Source: Rickettsiales bacterium
GTDB taxonomy: Bacteria; Pseudomonadota; Alphaproteobacteria; Rickettsiales; UBA1997
Direction: 5' to 3'
NCBI GenBank assembly: GCA_947441695.1
Contig: CANEUK010000070.1
Location: 1 to 7,363, forward strand
Length of the DNA stretch: 7,363 nucleotides
Part shown: positions 4,292 through 7,363 of the stretch, in pieces
Numbering within the stretch: the stretch's first letter is position 1
Layout: each line of letters starts with the position of its first letter
Position numbers and translations under genes: made by a program
Notes under the pieces: generated by a model
The model's input: the letters and a program-made list of their open reading frames with translations, nothing else
What the model was told of the DNA's origin: nothing
The model's database searches: none

Positions 4292-5462
4292 TTTCGATTT
4301 TTCCTGATTGACTTAAAATAAAATTACTCTTCCTCCATGTAATTTTATCATGATGAATTGAGGCCAATAAGAAATAAAATGGCGAAATTATCTCGGCTAC
4401 GATCTCAAAAAACATATCTATTTCTCTAGTTTGAAATCCAAGCCTTGAGCGCAATATTTTCAACATCATAGCTTTGATAAGCATAACAAAAAAAGTTACT
4501 GGAATGAAAAATAACGGATCAATTACAACTGCCGTTAGAATCAACAAAAGCGGCAGGATTGATGGCACAACTATCAACAATGACAAAGATAAGTTTAGAT
4601 TTTCACGAAGATAAATTCTGACAAAAATCATCCATCTTTTCATCAAGCTATTGTAATGTGGAAAAGATGAAATTGTCGTAATAATTGGATGCGTAACAAT
4701 TGTTTGAGCAATTCCTAGCCCTTTGTTTTTAAAGATTTTAGCTAAAGCATAATCATCAGTAGCTCCCGACATAACAGATTCGAAATCATTCAATTTTATA
4801 TCACCAGAGCGCATAGTTGAAAACATGCCGTTTATGGTGTTGGACATCTTAAAATAGCTGGTTGGCAAATAAGTAATTATTGAGCTAGAATTAACAAAAC
4901 CACTAACCAAGCGCGATAAAATATTTTTGTGTGAAGAGTATAGCGGCAATCCTGTCACCAAATTGCCACGATCTGCAATTGCCGCACATTTGCTTAAACT
5001 GCTTTTTGGCAACATTGTATCATCATCAAGAAATGCTAAGAATTCTGTTCTTACGCTTTTGATTCCCAAAGCCAGTTTCCACATTTTTGGATTGAGATTT
5101 TTTGGAGGAGCTGGGTTGATTTGTAATTCGACATTTGTTGCTCCGCTAGAAAGAATAGCCCGCTTTGCAGCGTTGATTCCTTCTTCATCATTTTCATCAA
5201 GCAGCCATATAAATTGCGCCAATGGAGCATTTTTTAAGTTAGTTTCAAGACAGTAAAATAAAGCAGGATCTCCTCCAAGAATTGGCTGTAAAACCGTAAC
5301 ATTTTTTTCAGATATTATCGGTAAAGTAGAAATAAACTTCTGTTGTTTTTGTATTTCTAAAAAAGCGATAAGAACACGAAAAATTGATAGAAGAACATAG
5401 GCAAAAATCAAAATCACAAAGAAAGCAAACATATCAGCCACTAATTTTATTATCGTTTTCAT
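4281..5462 (-). CDS. membrane glycosyltransferase, ceramide-glucosyltransferase/HpnI-like (GT21-type)
   Basis: A 393-residue GT-A glycosyltransferase. One N-terminal membrane helix (about 8-35) precedes the catalytic domain: VTVLQPILGGDP (55-66) is the opening strand, WLLDENDEEG (86-95) the first acidic site, FLAFLDDDT (141-149) the DxD-type metal/nucleotide-sugar site (D146-D148), DDYALA (236-241) the third acidic motif, and MKRW (274-277) the reduced (Q/R)xxRW motif. Hydrophobic segments follow at about 290-312, 314-333 and 350-367. Order and length fit ceramide glucosyltransferases and the hopanoid enzyme HpnI, which transfer a sugar from a nucleotide donor to a lipid hydroxyl at the membrane. 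The acceptor is not determined. ATG 5462 overlaps the upstream SDR by 29 bases and has no clear ribosome binding site. An internal ATG at 5432, one base after the SDR stop, would shorten it by 10 residues and is a reasonable alternative. Confidence 0.85.
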   Translation of the reverse strand: MKTIIKLVADMFAFFVILIFAYVLLSIFRVLIAFLEIQKQQKFISTLPIISEKNVTVLQPILGGDPALFYCLETNLKNAPLAQFIWLLDENDEEGINAAKRAILSSGATNVELQINPAPPKNLNPKMWKLALGIKSVRTEFLAFLDDDTMLPKSSLSKCAAIADRGNLVTGLPLYSSHKNILSRLVSGFVNSSSIITYLPTSYFKMSNTINGMFSTMRSGDIKLNDFESVMSGATDDYALAKIFKNKGLGIAQTIVTHPIITTISSFPHYNSLMKRWMIFVRIYLRENLNLSLSLLIVVPSILPLLLILTAVVIDPLFFIPVTFFVMLIKAMMLKILRSRLGFQTREIDMFFEIVAEIISPFYFLLASIHHDKITWRKSNFILSQSGKIENDL

Positions 5463-6411
5463 GCCAATTAATGAAAGCGTTTACACCTTCTTTGGTTGTG
5501 TATTTAGGTGCGCCAAAAATATTGAGCATTTTTTGAACATTGAAAGTTTTGCTATGAACTAACGCCGAAACTCCAAATTGAGTAATTGGTGGCTCTTTCC
5601 AGCCTGCTAATGTTTTTGATAAAAATTCTGCGGTTTTTGCGAGCTTCATTGCAGTATTTACGCTCAAGTTGAATCTGGGTTTTGGATAATTAAGCCTTTT
5701 AAAAATATCTGACAAAAGCTCGTCTGTATTCACCGTGTTATTGTCAGTAACGTTAATCACGCCACTAAGGTTTTTATCAATCGCAGCTTCAAGGATGTTA
5801 ACCAAATTACCGATATAAATCAGATCGCTACGCGGTGAAAGTCCGTCACTTCTGATAATTTGTGGTAACATGCCATTTTTTGCCGCACGAAGTAGGCGAG
5901 GAAGCAAAACGGTGTCGCCTGGTCCATAAATTGCTCTTGGTCTTACGCTCAAAGAATCGGAAACATTTTTAAGTATTAAATTTTCTGCTGCTAATTTCGA
6001 TTCTGCGTATTGGTTTATCGCTTTCTTTGGAAGCGGAGTTTCTTCTGAAATACCATATTGATCAGCCATTATATAATGCACCGAAGTTGATGAAATGTTA
6101 ATCAAACGCGGTATTTTATTTGCTTTCACATAATCAACGATGTTTTGACTTGCTTGCTCAATATTAAGACGAAAATCTTTTGGACTTGCCCATGGAGAAG
6201 CCAAAGCTGCGGCATGAAATAATACGTCAAATTTACCAAGATTTTTTGGTAAAGGATTTGCCAAATCGTGAGTTACATGCAAATCAACCGATCCTTCTCG
6301 TGATTTTCTTCGGCTTATTCCAGTAACTTGATGACCGCAGCTTCTTAAATGTTGCCCTAAAGCTCCTCCAAGAAATCCACTGGTTCCAGTAATTAAAATC
6401 TTTTTACTCAT
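5434..6411 (-). CDS. NAD(P)-dependent epimerase/dehydratase, extended SDR of 3beta-HSD-like type
   Basis: A 325-residue cytosolic Rossmann enzyme of normal length for extended SDRs. The nucleotide-binding loop is TGTSGFLG (8-15), a Rossmann strand ends FHAAAL (65-70), the catalytic Ser/Thr lies in NISSTSVH (105-112), and the catalytic YxxxK is Y135AESK139. SVRPRAIYGPGD (155-166), the substrate-side motif of 3beta-hydroxysteroid dehydrogenase and sugar epimerase relatives, and the DLIYIGNLV stretch (196-204) follow. It would oxidise, reduce or epimerise an alcohol/ketone on a sugar or lipid. The RPRAIYGPGD form leans towards the 3beta-HSD/lipid side, but the substrate is open. ATGA overlap (4 bases) with the upstream adenylate-forming gene and a 29-base overlap with the glycosyltransferase gene show tight translational coupling in one operon. 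Confidence 0.85.
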   Translation of the reverse strand: MSKKILITGTSGFLGGALGQHLRSCGHQVTGISRRKSREGSVDLHVTHDLANPLPKNLGKFDVLFHAAALASPWASPKDFRLNIEQASQNIVDYVKANKIPRLINISSTSVHYIMADQYGISEETPLPKKAINQYAESKLAAENLILKNVSDSLSVRPRAIYGPGDTVLLPRLLRAAKNGMLPQIIRSDGLSPRSDLIYIGNLVNILEAAIDKNLSGVINVTDNNTVNTDELLSDIFKRLNYPKPRFNLSVNTAMKLAKTAEFLSKTLAGWKEPPITQFGVSALVHSKTFNVQKMLNIFGAPKYTTKEGVNAFINWHENDNKISG

Positions 6412-7363
6412 AAATTTTCTGGAATTTTACATCGGTTTTCGATGCGTTTTAGTTTTTGGTTAGAAGGTGGAAATTGGTATTTTGTAAATTGTAGCTCCGG
6501 AACTTTGCAAAAGTGTTTTTCACACATTCTTGCAAATGATTCGCTGATATTTTTTTGCAAAATCATGTCCGAGTTTGGTTCTAGCATAATTTCAAATTTA
6601 CCGGCTGAATGCTGAATTATTTTATATTCGTTGAAATCAGATTTGGTTGTAGCAAAGGCGTTGCGTAAGATTTCAGCAAAAATTGGAACTGATTGCTGAT
6701 CTTTTTCTGATTCAAGAAAACATATGTCATCACATCGACCTTCAATTGCCTTTAGATAGGTAAATGGCTCATCGCAAAAATCTTCGATCAATACATCATC
6801 CAAGCGGTAACGCACAATTGGCTGAGTAGTTCTGCTAAAATCGGTAATAATTGGAACAAATCGCCCTGATTTTTTGTCTATATATTCTTTCTCGATATAA
6901 AGATATTCTTCATTAAGGCGCAGTCTTTGTGATTTATCGGTAATAGCTAAAAATCCTTCAGTGCATTGATAAATTTCGTGCAAGCGTTGTTGAAAGATTT
7001 TTTCGATATATTCACGGTCAAAAGCATCAATTACTTCAGCGGCTGAAAATATTTTAATCGGAGAAATATTAATTTTTCCTTGTTCTTGTGCTCTTGCTAG
7101 TTCAAGTAAAACACTTGCTGGTGCAATTAGAAGATTTGGCTGATATTTCTGCAAACTATCCAAATGCTGCAAAAATGGTTTGGTTAAATCAAAGAAATTA
7201 AAATCTATGTTACGACTTTTTCTAACTGAAGTGTATAAGCGATTGTTAGCACGCAAAAAAAAAGCCACTTTGTAAGAAGAAAAAATTCCATTTGACAAAG
7301 CTTTCGCTAACATAATTCCTGCCCATTTGAGACGTTCAGAACTATTCGCCATAAAAATGCCAC
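6408..7363 (-). CDS. F390-synthetase/CapK-like adenylate-forming enzyme, 5' end outside the window
   Basis: The C-terminal 317 residues of an ANL-superfamily enzyme related to coenzyme F390 synthetase, CapK and phenylacetate-CoA ligase. Numbered from the Met at 7352, YQCTEG (128-133) is the adenylate-binding YxxTE motif, VRYRLDD (180-186) contains the ribose-binding region, GRCDD (205-209) is the hinge motif, and NQKLKRIEN (298-306) the C-terminal Lys region. The Met at 7352 is not the true start. The frame stays open to the window edge (G-I-F-M-A-N-S-S-E-R-L-K-W-A-G), and in relatives this segment follows directly after the SSGTSG ATP-binding loop, so about 100 N-terminal residues including that loop lie beyond 7363. 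These enzymes activate a carboxylate as acyl-AMP, often passing it to CoA or another acceptor. Here it heads the visible part of a lipid-modifying operon and overlaps the SDR gene by 4 bases. Confidence 0.85.
   Translation of the reverse strand, partial: GIFMANSSERLKWAGIMLAKALSNGIFSSYKVAFFLRANNRLYTSVRKSRNIDFNFFDLTKPFLQHLDSLQKYQPNLLIAPASVLLELARAQEQGKINISPIKIFSAAEVIDAFDREYIEKIFQQRLHEIYQCTEGFLAITDKSQRLRLNEEYLYIEKEYIDKKSGRFVPIITDFSRTTQPIVRYRLDDVLIEDFCDEPFTYLKAIEGRCDDICFLESEKDQQSVPIFAEILRNAFATTKSDFNEYKIIQHSAGKFEIMLEPNSDMILQKNISESFARMCEKHFCKVPELQFTKYQFPPSNQKLKRIENRCKIPENL

Noticed and set aside
4927..5256. Plus-strand open frame of 109 codons opposite the glycosyltransferase
   Set aside because: It lies antisense to the conserved DDD-containing core of the glycosyltransferase.
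7352..7352. ATG at 7352 as the start of the adenylate-forming gene
   Set aside because: The frame is open to the window edge and residues G-I-F before the Met continue family-like sequence; the ATP-binding loop must lie further upstream, so the gene is partial.

Overview
The window comes from a low-GC bacterium. Its Shine-Dalgarno site (AGGAGGTGAT, 529-538) is complementary to the standard bacterial 16S 3' end. An AlpA-like regulator, a primase-type N-terminal domain of a kind I associate with alphaproteobacterial mobile elements, and many decaying genes and short palindromic repeats suggest an alphaproteobacterium of the Rickettsiales/Holosporales sort. That placement is inference; a Legionella-like gammaproteobacterium is not excluded.

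Left part (1-2238) is a worn-out integrated element beside a tRNA gene. It opens with the 3' end of tRNA-Pro(TGG), then an 11-bp hairpin and a tandem GTGTCACA repeat where an attachment site would be expected. A minus-strand gene decayed by at least one frameshift (164-419) points at the tRNA. Then come, on the plus strand, an AlpA-like HTH protein with a near-perfect ribosome binding site, a primase-like small protein, and an overlapping broken downstream gene (from 1247). No integrase is visible. A stretch rich in AAGTTCSGCA repeats in both orientations (1274-1563), a strong hairpin, a small hypothetical gene (1754-1981) and a 99-bp palindromic element with 20-bp inverted ends (1969-2067) follow. 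The palindromic element appears to have inserted into the 3' end of the small gene.

Right part (2239-7363) is a minus-strand operon read from right to left with overlapping genes: an F390-synthetase/CapK-like adenylate-forming enzyme (5' end outside the window), a 3beta-HSD-like extended SDR, a membrane glycosyltransferase of the ceramide-glucosyltransferase/HpnI (GT21-like) type, and a 428-residue protein joining a PAP2-type membrane phosphatase/transferase to a C-terminal alpha/beta-hydrolase-like domain. Last is a heavily damaged TIM-barrel amidohydrolase pseudogene.

The operon reads as a lipid-modifying pathway: acyl or carboxyl activation, NAD(P)-dependent reduction or epimerisation, sugar transfer onto a membrane lipid, and phospho-headgroup removal or transfer. 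The product cannot be told from the sequence. Loss of the amidohydrolase suggests either that this step is dispensable or that the cluster is beginning to decay.
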